From Micromonospora parastrephiae (lineage in GTDB: Bacteria; Actinomycetota; Actinomycetes; Mycobacteriales; Micromonosporaceae), in assembly GCF_016802865.1 (NCBI RefSeq), contig NZ_JAEVHM010000029.1, positions 1-46,085 on the forward strand: a stretch of 46,085 bases of DNA, given 5' to 3'. Made by a program: the position numbers and the translations under genes. The stretch's first letter is position 1. Every line of letters starts with the position of its first letter. Below, piece by piece: positions 18,205-27,011 of the stretch. Below the pieces are notes generated by a model that worked only from the letters and a program-made list of their open reading frames with translations, ran no database searches and had not been told where the DNA came from.

Positions 18205-19449
18205 TCAGCGGTTGGTTGCCCCGCCGCCAGCGGCTGGCTGGACCCGCTCGAACCGCACCCGGCTCAGCCATCCCGGGAGGTCGCTGAGCACGTACAACTC
18301 GCCGTGCACGTCGGCGTCGATCGCGGTCGGCTGGGTGGGGAAGTTGCCGATCGTGGCGGACTCGTAGCCGCCCGTGGGCTTGGGACGCACGGCGAACGCG
18401 AGGGTCGAGCAGTAGTCGCTCGCGATGTAGGTCCCCCACGCCTCCGGGGTGGCGGACCCTCGGTACACCACGCCGCCGGTCACCGAGCAGTTCTCCGTCA
18501 GATAATGTTCGTACTCGAAGACCGGGTCGGTGTACCGCACGCCCGGCCGGCATTGCTCCGGGTCGAAGACGGGAGTGCCCTCTCGGCAGGACCAGCCGAG
18601 GTTCGCCCCACGCTGTGACGGGCGAATGTGGTTGATCTCCTCGACCAGGCCCTGGCCGACATCTCCGATCCACAGTGAGCCGTCGACCGGGTCGATCGAG
18701 AACCGCCACGGGTTGCGCAGCCCGTAGACCCAGATCTCCGGCCGCGCGCCCGACACGCGGACGAACGGGTTGTCGAAGGGCACGCAGTAGGGCTTCCCCC
18801 CGCAGGTGCGGTTGACGTCGATCCGCACGATCTTGCCGAGCAGGGTGCCGAGGTTCTGACCGGACTTGAACGGGTCGTTCGCGTGGCCGCCGTCGCCGAG
18901 GGACCAGTAGAGGTAGCCGTCGCGGCCGAACGCCACCTGGCCGCCGTTGTGGTTGCCGTACTCGGCGTGCTCCTGGGTGAGCAGCACCTGCAGCCGCTCA
19001 GGAGCGCCGATCGGCACTCGCGCCAGGGTCAGCGCGCCGGCCGGTAGGCTCGTGTAGGCCACGTAGAGGATCCCGGTCCGCGCGAAGTTCGGCGCAGGCG
19101 TGATGCCGAGGAGGCCGCGCTCGTTGTCCGACGTGTCGATCCGGGCGGTCAGGTCGAGCACCGGCTCGGCCGCCAGGCCGGTGTCGGGGTGGTAGGCGCG
19201 GACGGTGCCGTTCTTCTCCGCGATCAGCATCCGGCCGTCCGGCAGCCCGGTGAGCGCGATCGGACGCTGCAGACCGGAGGCCACCTGTTCGGATACCACG
19301 GTCAGCTCCGCGAGTGGCACCGCGCGGTTGTGGGATGTGCCGGCCGCGGCGGTGCCGGCAACCGGCGCCGGTGGCAACAGGGACGCGGACAGGGCCAGGA
19401 CGAGCAGCCCGGCAAGCATGGTGGCCGGGCGATAACGCCGTAGCGACAT
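18205..19449 (-). CDS. Secreted PQQ-dependent sugar dehydrogenase (GSDH family)
   Basis: The 414-residue product has ATG 19449 behind GGAG and a signal peptide (hydrophobic to about residue 35). The six-bladed propeller of soluble glucose/sorbosone dehydrogenases is recognisable from NHNGGQVAFGRDGYLYWSLGD (catalytic His region), GLRNPWRFSIDPVDGSLWIGDVGQ (Arg and Ca/PQQ region) and ENCSVTGGVVYRG. Several Cys pairs suggest disulfides outside the cell. Members oxidise aldoses using PQQ and pass electrons to an acceptor. A CebR-like box overlaps the promoter, and an LPMO gene with the same promoter plan lies 1.4 kb away, suggesting it may donate electrons to the LPMO. PQQ binding is inferred from family only. 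Confidence 0.85.
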   Translation of the reverse strand: MSLRRYRPATMLAGLLVLALSASLLPPAPVAGTAAAGTSHNRAVPLAELTVVSEQVASGLQRPIALTGLPDGRMLIAEKNGTVRAYHPDTGLAAEPVLDLTARIDTSDNERGLLGITPAPNFARTGILYVAYTSLPAGALTLARVPIGAPERLQVLLTQEHAEYGNHNGGQVAFGRDGYLYWSLGDGGHANDPFKSGQNLGTLLGKIVRIDVNRTCGGKPYCVPFDNPFVRVSGARPEIWVYGLRNPWRFSIDPVDGSLWIGDVGQGLVEEINHIRPSQRGANLGWSCREGTPVFDPEQCRPGVRYTDPVFEYEHYLTENCSVTGGVVYRGSATPEAWGTYIASDYCSTLAFAVRPKPTGGYESATIGNFPTQPTAIDADVHGELYVLSDLPGWLSRVRFERVQPAAGGGATNR

Positions 19450-19488
19450 GGTTCAGCTCCTCGAGCAGGTGGGGTGGTGGACGCGATC

Positions 19489-19502
19489 TGGGAGCGTTTC
19501 CA
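19489..19502 (-). promoter_or_regulatory. CebR/CelR-like operator, imperfect
   Basis: TGGGAGCGTTTCCA matches the actinobacterial cellulose-repressor site TGGGAGCGCTCCCA at 12 of 14 positions. It lies 40-53 nt before the dehydrogenase ATG and directly follows (by 1 nt overlaps) the predicted -10. Confidence 0.65.
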
Positions 19503-19529
19503 CACTACATCGACCCCTGCCAATATCAA
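19502..19529 (-). promoter_or_regulatory. Promoter of the PQQ dehydrogenase gene
   Basis: On the minus strand, TTGATA (complement of 19524-19529) is followed after 16 nt by TAGTGT (complement of 19502-19507), then the operator. The LPMO promoter has the same plan. Confidence 0.5.
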
Positions 19530-19877
19530 GCCCGCCGTCCTGGCCTGCGATCGGGATGAATCCACGCTCAGGATCGTCGATGTTGCCAAAGCGGATCCAG
19601 GCGTGTTGGAATGGCTCACATCGCCGCAGCGCGGGGGCAACCGTGCTGGGAACGGCCAAAACGGGAGCATCGCAGTGCCGGCAGCGCGTCGCTTGGCAGA
19701 CGCTCGCATGCCGCATCGCCGGGCCATCTCTCTGACGGCGGGCAGGCATCCTCGCCCGCCGTACGTATCCCCCCGGCACGTGTCCCCGACGGCTGACACG
19801 CTCGACGGCTGACACGTCGGGGGCGTCCGATTCGGTCTGCCAGCGCATCAGAACCGGCGACGAGGTGAGAGGCAATC

Positions 19878-20459
19878 ATGATTTCCCGAGAGGGTTTCGC
19901 GGGTTGGTACCGAAACCGTTTCGTGTGGGTGGCGGTGATCCTGCTGGCGGTGTCGGCCGGCGCGGTCGTACTGCTCAACCGGGCCGGCCCGGAGGCGGAG
20001 CCGGCGGATCTGCAACGGCAGATTATGAACCGGATGCGTACCACGCTCGAACAGGCGGACCCGGGGCAGCACAACCACGCCGGGCACAGTGTCCAGCAGG
20101 CGGCCACCGAGGAGAAGAAGCCGGCAGTGATCTGCGGGGTACGCGTCTACGGCTACGAGCCGGCCGGGGCCACCGCGCTCGCCGACGTGCAGAAGGTCTA
20201 CGGCTTCCACCTCTGCGGGGTCGCCGAGCAGAAGCGCCCCTGGGACGTGGCGGTCAAGCTGGCCGGCCCTGTGATCATGGATATGTCCACCGAGCCTCCG
20301 GGCATCCAGGTGGTCGAGGCGACCGCCGACGTCATGTTCGTCGACCGGCTGCGGCAGATGTTCCCGGACAGGTACGCGGAGTTGGCGCTCAAGGAGGCGC
20401 TGGCCGAATCGGAGATGGCCGACCAGCGCCGCCGGTACGACGCCGCAGCCGGCCTTTGA
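19878..20459 (+). CDS. Membrane-anchored extracytoplasmic protein of unknown function
   Basis: The 193-residue product starts at ATG 19878 behind GAGAGG. One membrane segment (about residues 14-33, WVAVILLAVSAGAVVLL) is followed by an exported domain. The mid-domain has two Cys (ICGVRVYGYEP and GFHLCGVAEQ) that could form a disulfide, and a C-terminal charged helix (LALKEALAESEMADQRRR). I know no named family. It lies between two genes with CebR-like boxes but has no such box of its own. Confidence 0.7.
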   Translation: MISREGFAGWYRNRFVWVAVILLAVSAGAVVLLNRAGPEAEPADLQRQIMNRMRTTLEQADPGQHNHAGHSVQQAATEEKKPAVICGVRVYGYEPAGATALADVQKVYGFHLCGVAEQKRPWDVAVKLAGPVIMDMSTEPPGIQVVEATADVMFVDRLRQMFPDRYAELALKEALAESEMADQRRRYDAAAGL

Positions 20460-20770
20460 CGATGCCGGACGGGGCGGTCGTACTCGCACCCACCCGGCCG
20501 CCGGATCCGAAGCCGCGAAGCCAGAGGCTGGACCGGGCCTTCCGGTGGCTGTGAACCATCCGCGTACCGCAGTGGATGCCGATGCGGGCGACCCGGTGGG
20601 TGGTGGTGATCCAGCCCGAGGTCGGTCGTCGATGGCCCCGGCGGCGCCGACCCGTCGTTGATCCCTTGGTGGCCGGCGGTTCGAGCGGTCGGACGTGGAC
20701 GGTCCTGGGAGCCGTCCTCGACAGCGATCCCGGTCAGCTCGATCCACATCCAGCTTTAGATAGATCAGCA
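20460..20770. other. Non-coding interval upstream of the LPMO promoter
   Basis: About 310 nt show no ORF with ribosome binding site or recognisable product. AT content rises from about 20750 toward the LPMO promoter. Confidence 0.5.
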
Positions 20771-20798
20771 TTGATATTTACGTACATAGATGTAACAG
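20771..20798 (+). promoter_or_regulatory. Promoter of the LPMO gene
   Basis: TTGATA (20771-20776), a 16-nt spacer and TAACAG (20793-20798) lie in the most AT-rich part of the region and are followed at once by the operator. Confidence 0.5.
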
Positions 20799-20804
20799 TT
20801 GGTT

Positions 20805-20818
20805 TGGGAGCGTTCCCA
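20805..20818 (+). promoter_or_regulatory. CebR/CelR-type operator
   Basis: TGGGAGCGTTCCCA differs at one position from the known cellulose-repressor consensus TGGGAGCGCTCCCA. It lies 37-50 nt upstream of the LPMO start, just after the -10, where a bound LacI-family repressor would block transcription. Cellobiose release of the repressor is known for this family. Confidence 0.85.
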
Positions 20819-20854
20819 TTGTGATCTCCAGTACCGAAGAGCGGAGGATGAACA

Positions 20855-21535
20855 GTGCGTTCACACAAGTCCGATCAATCCGGCGGACGACCACGGTCAA
20901 CCGTCCGTCAGTCCCTCCGAGTGCTCGTCCTGCTGTTCGCCATGGTGGCCGGTACGCTGCCCTGGACCGGCGCGGCCCAGGCACACGGCACGATCATCAA
21001 CCCGGCGAGTCGCGCCTACCAGTGCTGGAAGACCTGGGGCAACCAACACACGAACCCGGCCATGCAGCAACAAGACCCCATGTGCTGGCGGGCGTTCCAG
21101 GCCAACCCCGACACCATGTGGAACTGGATGAGCCAGCTGCGCGACGGCCTCGGCGGCCAGTACGAAGCCCGTACTCCCGACGGACAGCTGTGCAGCAACG
21201 CCCTCTCCAGGAACGACGCGGTGAACCAGCCCGGAGCGTGGAAGGCGACCACCGTCGGCCGCAGCTTCACGGTCCAGCTGTACGACCAGGCCAGCCACGG
21301 TGCTGACTACTTCCGGGTCTACGTCACCAAGCCGGGATTCAACCCGGCCACCCAGAAGGTCGGGTGGGGCAACCTCGACTTGATCACGACGACCGGGCGC
21401 TACGCGCCAGCGCAGAACATCTCGTTCAACGTCTCGGTCTCTGGACGCACCGGAAGCCACGTCCTGTTCGTGATCTGGAGGGCGTCGCACCTGGACCAGA
21501 CCTACATGTGGTGCAGCGACATCAACATCACCTGA
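20855..21535 (+). CDS. Secreted AA10 lytic polysaccharide monooxygenase
   Basis: The product is 226 residues, with GTG 20855 behind GGAGG. The signal peptide ends AQA at residue 43, exposing His44 (HGTIINPASRAYQCW), the N-terminal copper ligand. The second ligand is His148 in YDQASHGADYF. The segment HLDQTYMWCSDINI is the typical C-terminus. The pattern resembles the Streptomyces LPMO10B type, which cleaves cellulose and also acts on chitin. It has no binding module. Mature length (about 183 residues) is normal for the catalytic domain. The operator upstream supports a cellulose role, and electrons might come from the nearby secreted dehydrogenase (inference). Confidence 0.93.
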   Translation: MRSHKSDQSGGRPRSTVRQSLRVLVLLFAMVAGTLPWTGAAQAHGTIINPASRAYQCWKTWGNQHTNPAMQQQDPMCWRAFQANPDTMWNWMSQLRDGLGGQYEARTPDGQLCSNALSRNDAVNQPGAWKATTVGRSFTVQLYDQASHGADYFRVYVTKPGFNPATQKVGWGNLDLITTTGRYAPAQNISFNVSVSGRTGSHVLFVIWRASHLDQTYMWCSDINIT

Positions 21536-21884
21536 TCGGCAAGACCGGCACTGCTCCGGCCCAGGGCGTTGGCGTCCTGGGCCGGAGTATGTGCCCTATC
21601 TGCAGGTGCCGAACAACGGTGGCGCACTGCTGGAACTGGCCGACCGGCGACGGCGACGGTGAGCGGCAGTTGTCGACAGACTGCCGGCTGTCCTCCGAAA
21701 CGTCGGCATTGGCGCGTGGTGAACGACGGCTATCCCGGGCGGCGGTCCTACGCCGATCATTTCCCCAGATTGATATGAGTCATTCTCACCTCCAGGCGGA
21801 ACGCCCGGGCGCGGAGGGCGAGAGGTCGGCATTGGCAGCCGGGCGTACCGAACGGCCCGACTCCGCGTCCCCCGGAGGATCGCC
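21536..21884. other. Intergenic region with LPMO terminator, no gene
   Basis: Apart from the hairpin at 21554-21587 nothing is supported. A short minus-strand sequence TGAGAATGACTCA near 21777-21789 was weighed as a Zur-like site and not accepted. Confidence 0.5.
21554..21587 (+). terminator. Terminator of the LPMO gene
   Basis: CTCCGGCCCAGG (21554-21565) pairs perfectly with CCTGGGCCGGAG (21576-21587) across a 10-nt loop. Confidence 0.8.
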
Positions 21885-24800
21885 ATGCCCAGACTTCGCG
21901 CCCGGCTCGCGGCGCTCACCGCCACCGCCCTGACCGCGAGCGTCCTCACGGTCACCCCGCCGTCACCGGCGGTCGCCGCCACCACCTTCACACCCGACGA
22001 CTACTGCCTCGGTCAGTGCGCCGACATCCTGCCCCCGGGGCAGAACGGCAACGCCACGCTGGTCGCCATCCTGGCCCACCAAACGCTCGGCACCCGCCCG
22101 GCACACTCCAGTGACCAACTCGACGAGTACGCGAACCTGGTCTACAACTACGCCGGGCTGACCGACGAGCAGATCGCCCACTTCTACAACGACGCCTCGT
22201 TCGGCGTCCCCGCCGCGCAGGTCGAGAGCACCGTGTCACCGCGGGCGGACGTCACCATCGTGCGCGACAGGGCCACCGGTGTCCCGCACGTCACCGGCAC
22301 CACCCGCGCCGGCACCATGTTCGGCGCGGCTACGCCGGGGCCCAGGACCGGCTCTGGGTGATGGACCTGCTGCGGCACGCCGGCCGCGGCACGCTCACCT
22401 CGTTCGCCGGCGGCGCGCCGGGCAACCGTGAGCTGGAGCAGAGCATCTGGGCCAACTCGCCCTACTCGGAAGCGGACCTCCAGGCGCAGGTGGACGCGCT
22501 GCGCCTCAAGGGCGCCCGGGGCCAGCAGCTCTACACCGACGTGGTCGACTACATCGCCGGTATCAACGCCTACATCGACAAGTCGATCGCCGACGACAAC
22601 TACCCCGGCGAGTACGTGCTGGCCGGCGCTGGCAAGCCGACGCACTTCACCATGACCGATCTGATCGCCACCGCCGGTGTGGTTGGCGGGCTCTTCGGCG
22701 GGGGCGGTGGCAGCGAGATCCAGTCCGCGCTGGTCCGGGTAGCCGCCCGGGCCAAGTACGGGGCCACCGAAGGCGACCGGGTCTGGCAGGCGTTCCGCTC
22801 ACAGAACGACCCGGAGACCGTGCTCACGCTGCACGACGGACAGAGCTTCCCGTACGGCGCGACACCGCCGGGCGCGACCAGCGCGGTGCTCCCGGATGCC
22901 GGCACGGTGACCGCCGAGCCCCTCGCGTACGACGCCAGCGGCGGGGCCGCCGCCCGCGCCGGCGGCAGTACCGCCACCCAGGGGCTGCTCGGCGGCCTGG
23001 CCAACCTGCGCGCGCAGGGAATGTCCAACGCCGTGGTGGTCTCCGGGCGGCACACCACCACCGGCAACCCGGTCGCCGTGTTCGGCCCGCAGACCGGCTA
23101 CTTCGCCCCGCAACTGCTCATGCTCCAGGAGCTGCAAGGGCCCGGGATCAGCGCGCGCGGCGCCGCTTTCGCCGGGCTGAACCTCTACGTGCTGCTCGGT
23201 CGGGGCCAGGACTACGCGTGGAGCGCCACCTCCGCCTCCCAGGACCTGACCGACACGTACGCGGTGCCGCTGTGCACCACCGACGGCAGCGCGCCGACGC
23301 TGCGCACCAACCGCTACCTCTACCACGGGCAGTGCCTCGCCATGGAGGCGCTGGAGCAGCGCAACTCCTGGTCGCCGACGCTGGCCGACTCCACGCCGGC
23401 GGGCTCGTACACACTGCGCGCGCTGCGCACGAAGTACGGGCTGGTCGCGTACCGGGGACTGGTGAACGGGCAGCCGACCGCTTTCACCAAGCTGCGCTCC
23501 ACCTACCGGCACGAGGCCGACTCGGCGATCGGCTTCCAGGCATACAACGACCCGTCCGCGATGGGTAGCGCGGCGGCGTTCCAGGCGTCCGCGGCCAGCG
23601 TCGGGTACGCGTTCAACTGGTTCTACGTCAACTCGACCGAGGCGGCGTACTTCAACTCCGGCTCGAACCCGGTCCGGCCCGTCACCGCCGATCCGAACCT
23701 GCCGACGAGGGCCGAGCCGGCGTACGAGTGGGCGGGCTGGAACCCGGACACCAACGACGCCACCTACACCCCGGCGTCGGCCCACCCGCAGTCGGTCAAC
23801 CAGGACTACTACGTCAGCTGGAACAACAAGCAGGCGCGGGACTTCGGGGCCGCGGACGGCAACTTCAGCTTCGGCTCCGTACACCGGGGTCAACTGCTCG
23901 ACGGCCCGGTGCGCGCCGCGATCGCCCAGCGCAAGCTCGGCCGCGCCGACGTCGTCAAGATCATGGCGGATGCGGCGGTGACCGACCTGCGCGGTCAGCA
24001 GGTTCTCGGCGACCTGCTGCGGGTGCTGGACAGCACGCCGGTCACCGACCCGGTGCTGGCCGACGCGATCGGCAAGCTGCGGGCCTGGCAGCAGGCCGGC
24101 GCCCGGCGGGTGGAGACGTCGCCCGGCTCGAAGGTCTACCAGCACGCCGAGGCCATCCGGATCTTCGACGCCTGGTGGCCGCTGCTGGCCGCAGCCGAGT
24201 TCCGACCCGGCCTCGGGCCCGACCTCTACGCCGCGCTGGTCGACGCCATCGAGGTGAACGAGGCGCCGTCAGGCGGCCAGAACGGCGGGCGCGACGGCAC
24301 CGCGAGCTGGGCGTTGCAGGGGCAGGCGCACAAGGGCTCGTCGTTCCAGTACGGCTGGTGGGGCTACGTCGACAAGGACCTGCGCACCGTGCTCGGCGAC
24401 CCGGTGGCCGGCGGGCTGGGCCGCGCGTACTGCGGCAACGGCAACCTCGGCGCCTGCCGGCAGGCGTTGCTCGACGCGCTCGGCCAGGCCGCCACGGTGC
24501 CGGCCGGCACGGTCTACCCGGGCGACAAGTCCTGCGGGGCCGGCGACCAGTGGTGCGCCGACTCGATCGTCCAGTCCGGCCTGGGCGGCATCACCCACCC
24601 GCTGATCGCCTGGCAGAACCGCCCCACCTACCAGCAGGTCGTCTCGTTCCCGGCGCGCCGGGGCGACGACGTCACCAACCTGGCCCAGGGCCGCCCGGCC
24701 ACCGCGTCGAGCACCCAGTTCCTGACCAGCCACACCCCGGGCAAGGCGGTCGACGGCAGCCTCGGCAGCCGGTGGGCCAGCAGCTACGACGACAACCAGT

Positions 24801-25063
24801 GGCTCCGGGTCGACCTCGGCGCGGCCCGCACCGTCAGCCGGGCGGTGCTGCGGTGGGAGTCCGCGTACGCCACCTCGTACCGGATCGAGGTTTCCGGCGA
24901 CGGCAGCTCCTGGACGCCGGTGTTCGCCACCACCGCCGGCAACGGCGGCGTCGACAACGCCACCTTCGCCCCGGTCGGCGCCCGTTACGTTCGGGTGTAC
25001 GGAGTCAGCCGCGCTACCTCGTACGGGTTCTCGCTCTACGAATTCGAGCTCTACGGACGGTGA
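21885..25063 (+). CDS. Secreted penicillin-acylase family Ntn hydrolase with F5/8C domain, one frameshift
   Basis: ATG 21885 follows GGAGG, and a signal peptide ends near residue 30 (SPAVAA). The N-terminal frame runs to about 22330 (DVTIVRDRATGVPHVTG), and the rest continues one base out of phase from MDLLRHAGRG. Adding one G at GCGGCTACG (22326-22334) restores GAGYAGAQDRLWVMDLL, exactly the family pattern, for a total near 1059 residues. The autocatalytic beta-chain Ser is in GMSNAVVVSG (codon 23024-23026). A C-terminal CBM32/F5-8C domain starts at NLAQGRPATASST. Relatives cleave acyl-amides such as acyl-homoserine lactones or lipopeptides; the substrate here is open. Confidence 0.8.
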
Positions 25064-25069
25064 CCTCGG

Positions 25070-25108
25070 CCGAAGGGGCCGACGGGTAATTTCCGCCGGC
25101 CCCTTCGG
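25070..25108 (+). terminator. Terminator after the acylase gene
   Basis: CCGAAGGGGCCG (25070-25081) and CGGCCCCTTCGG (25097-25108) form a perfect 12-bp stem. Confidence 0.8.
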
Positions 25109-25389
25109 GGCGTGCCCAGCGCTCGGTCAACGGCGCACCCGATAGCGCAGGTGAAGCACCCGGTCGCTCCGAATCACCACGTCAGGATCCTCCATGTCGA
25201 GCGTGCTGTGGAACCGAACACGATCAGGTTGCACAGCGCCGACGACAATGCCCTTCTCAGTGTGGGCAAAGGAATGGTCGTCGGGCCTTCGTACAGAGGC
25301 ATCGGGAACTGCTGGTCCTGATATCAGGCGCCCAGCCACTTCGGTCCAAACCCGTTGGTTGTCCGTAGCCCGCCCGTTACGGTGCACGC
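25109..25389. other. Intergenic, possible gene relic on minus strand
   Basis: A minus-strand frame ending at 25127 reads FAHTEKGIVVGAVQPDRV and then VIRSDRVLHLRYRVRR. This looks like a real protein end, but no start or family is seen. Confidence 0.25.
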
Positions 25390-25998
25390 GTGACATTGGT
25401 TGACGCGGACTGGTGGTCGATACTCCGGGCGCTGGACGAGCCGGTTGCGCCAGTGGCGGGCGGCATCGGGCGGGAGCCGATCCTGCGGGCCATGGTGGGA
25501 GGGTCCATGCCGGAGCCGATGCCGGCGGCGTTGAACGAACGGGTAGCGCGCGGCGAAGGTGATGGCCTGGAGGTGCCACGGGACTTCGACCACGCTGCGG
25601 TCCAGGGCCGGTTTGACCGGCTCGCAGAGCGATTGAGCGAGACCTACGGTTGCCCGTGCGACCCGGGGCTGGCCCAGGACTCCGCCTGTTTCGGCAGCAT
25701 CTGGATTCCAGCCGAGGCCAGCCGCAGTCACACGAAGCGCACACGGATCCCGCTGTCCTTGAGCGTGAGCGTCAGCAAGTTCGGTGGCCTCGCCACCTAC
25801 GGGCCTTCTGGTCCGAGCGGCCACAAACCATACGTGCACCCCGACGACCGGCAACGGATCGAGCAGGCACTCGCCGGACTCGGTTACCTCATCGTGCCCA
25901 CGCACATCCTCGCCACGCCGTACGTCGGGCCCAATGGATGGGTCTTCGGCCCGACGGCCAATGCGACCTGGTTCACGCGATTCTTTGACGACCTTTGA
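25390..25998 (+). CDS. Hypothetical protein, probably leaderless
   Basis: The 202-residue soluble protein begins at GTG 25390. A -10-like TACGGT (25378-25383) ends 6 nt before the GTG, and no ribosome binding site is present, which fits a leaderless transcript. The sequence is plainly protein-like: an amphipathic middle (VQGRFDRLAERLSETYGC), a strand-rich half (RIPLSLSVSVSKFGGLATYG) and an aromatic end (NATWFTRFFDDL). I do not recognise the family or a catalytic motif. Confidence 0.7.
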   Translation: MTLVDADWWSILRALDEPVAPVAGGIGREPILRAMVGGSMPEPMPAALNERVARGEGDGLEVPRDFDHAAVQGRFDRLAERLSETYGCPCDPGLAQDSACFGSIWIPAEASRSHTKRTRIPLSLSVSVSKFGGLATYGPSGPSGHKPYVHPDDRQRIEQALAGLGYLIVPTHILATPYVGPNGWVFGPTANATWFTRFFDDL

Positions 25999-26141
25999 AC
26001 ACGTCAAGATTCCGCGACCGCTCGACTCCCCGGTGGAGGATGAAGTAGTCAGAGCGCACCTGCTGCCGGAATGGCTGACGATCGCCGAGGTCGCGTTGCG
26101 CACGGTGGGTTCGCGTTGCGCGAGGACGGTCCCCGCGGTGG

Positions 26142-26696
26142 TCAGCTCAACGTGAAGGACACGTCGTCGACGTCGAAGGCCGTGGCGCCGTTGCCGGCCG
26201 TCTCGCTGGCGACGAAGCTGACCGTCGCGGTGCGCTCGGTCGTGTCCGTCCCGGTCGACATGGTGTATTGCCGCCACTGCGGCCCGCCGTCGAAGGCCAG
26301 CGAGAACCGCGTCTTCGGGGGTATCCCGGTGACCGCCAGCCCGACGTTCAGGTAGTCGCCGCGGCTGGTTTCCGTGGTGGTGGTCCGGACCCAGAAGCTG
26401 ACCGTCAGATCGCACCCGGCGGGCACCGTGACGGTGGTGCGCAGCAGGTCGGTACGCGTGACGTCGAGCCCGGCGAAGGTGGCGTACGCGCGGCCGGTGT
26501 GTGCGGGCCGGGTCGCGTCGCCGAACACGACGATGCGAGGGCCGGCAGTCCAGCCGGCGGTGCCGCGCTCGAACCCTGGGTTCGCGTGGGTCTGTCCGGT
26601 GCAGGGCGCGTCGGCCGCCGGCCGGCCGTAGGACGCGCCGCCCGTGGCCAGGAGCAGCAGGGCCGCAGCCGAGGCGGCGGTGACGAAGGCCTTCAT
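26142..26696 (-). CDS. Secreted carbohydrate-binding-like protein
   Basis: The 184-residue product uses ATG 26696 preceded by GGGAGG. A signal peptide (MKAFVTAASAAALLLLA) is followed by CTGQTHANPGFERGTAGW, the usual opening of CBM4/DUF642-like jelly-roll domains, and it ends DVDDVSFTLS, the usual closing strand. It is one binding domain without a catalytic module. It may bind polysaccharide outside the cell (inference from fold type). No operon partner is seen. Confidence 0.75.
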   Translation of the reverse strand: MKAFVTAASAAALLLLATGGASYGRPAADAPCTGQTHANPGFERGTAGWTAGPRIVVFGDATRPAHTGRAYATFAGLDVTRTDLLRTTVTVPAGCDLTVSFWVRTTTTETSRGDYLNVGLAVTGIPPKTRFSLAFDGGPQWRQYTMSTGTDTTERTATVSFVASETAGNGATAFDVDDVSFTLS

Positions 26697-27011
26697 CAGT
26701 CCTCCCCGTGTCAATGCATTCGAGACTGTCGATGCCGTTGACCATGCGTGACGGACGTCAGCGCGTCAAGCCCCTTCCCAGCGTCGGCTCTGCACGGCCG
26801 CACGGGTGGTTAGCGGTCCGACCTCGGGGGCGTCGGGCTGCTCGACGGCGACGCTCACCGCGACCGGCGTCGCCACCGGATGCCGGTAACGCGAGCGCAG
26901 CCGACGCGGGAGCGCCGCCGGGGTCGGTCGCCGTGGTCCGAATCGACGGCGTCAGCGTGATGCTCATCCTGCATCCGGGCCGCGACGGCGGCCGGCCGGA
27001 GCGTGCCCGCG
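26697..27011. other. Intergenic, nothing recognised
   Basis: About 315 nt separate two minus-strand genes. Open frames here are high-GC shadows with Arg/Pro-rich composition and no ribosome binding site. Confidence 0.4.

Larger units (their letters stand above)
19450..19877. other. Divergent intergenic region with CebR-like box
   Basis: It contains the promoter and operator of the dehydrogenase gene next to 19449. The rest (about 19530-19860) has no supported gene. A stretch near 19570 reads RIVDVAKAD, which resembles a LacI-family start only by chance. Confidence 0.5.

Noticed and set aside
19570..19620. RIVDVAKAD reading as a LacI-family N-terminus
   Set aside because: The frame does not continue into an HTH and lacks a ribosome binding site.
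21777..21789. TGAGTCATTCTCA as a Zur-like site
   Set aside because: Only the outer four bases are symmetric, and no zinc-related gene is adjacent.
25127..25335. Minus-strand frame with protein-like end (VIRSDRVLHLRYRVRR)
   Set aside because: No start, no ribosome binding site and no recognised family; noted only as a possible relic.
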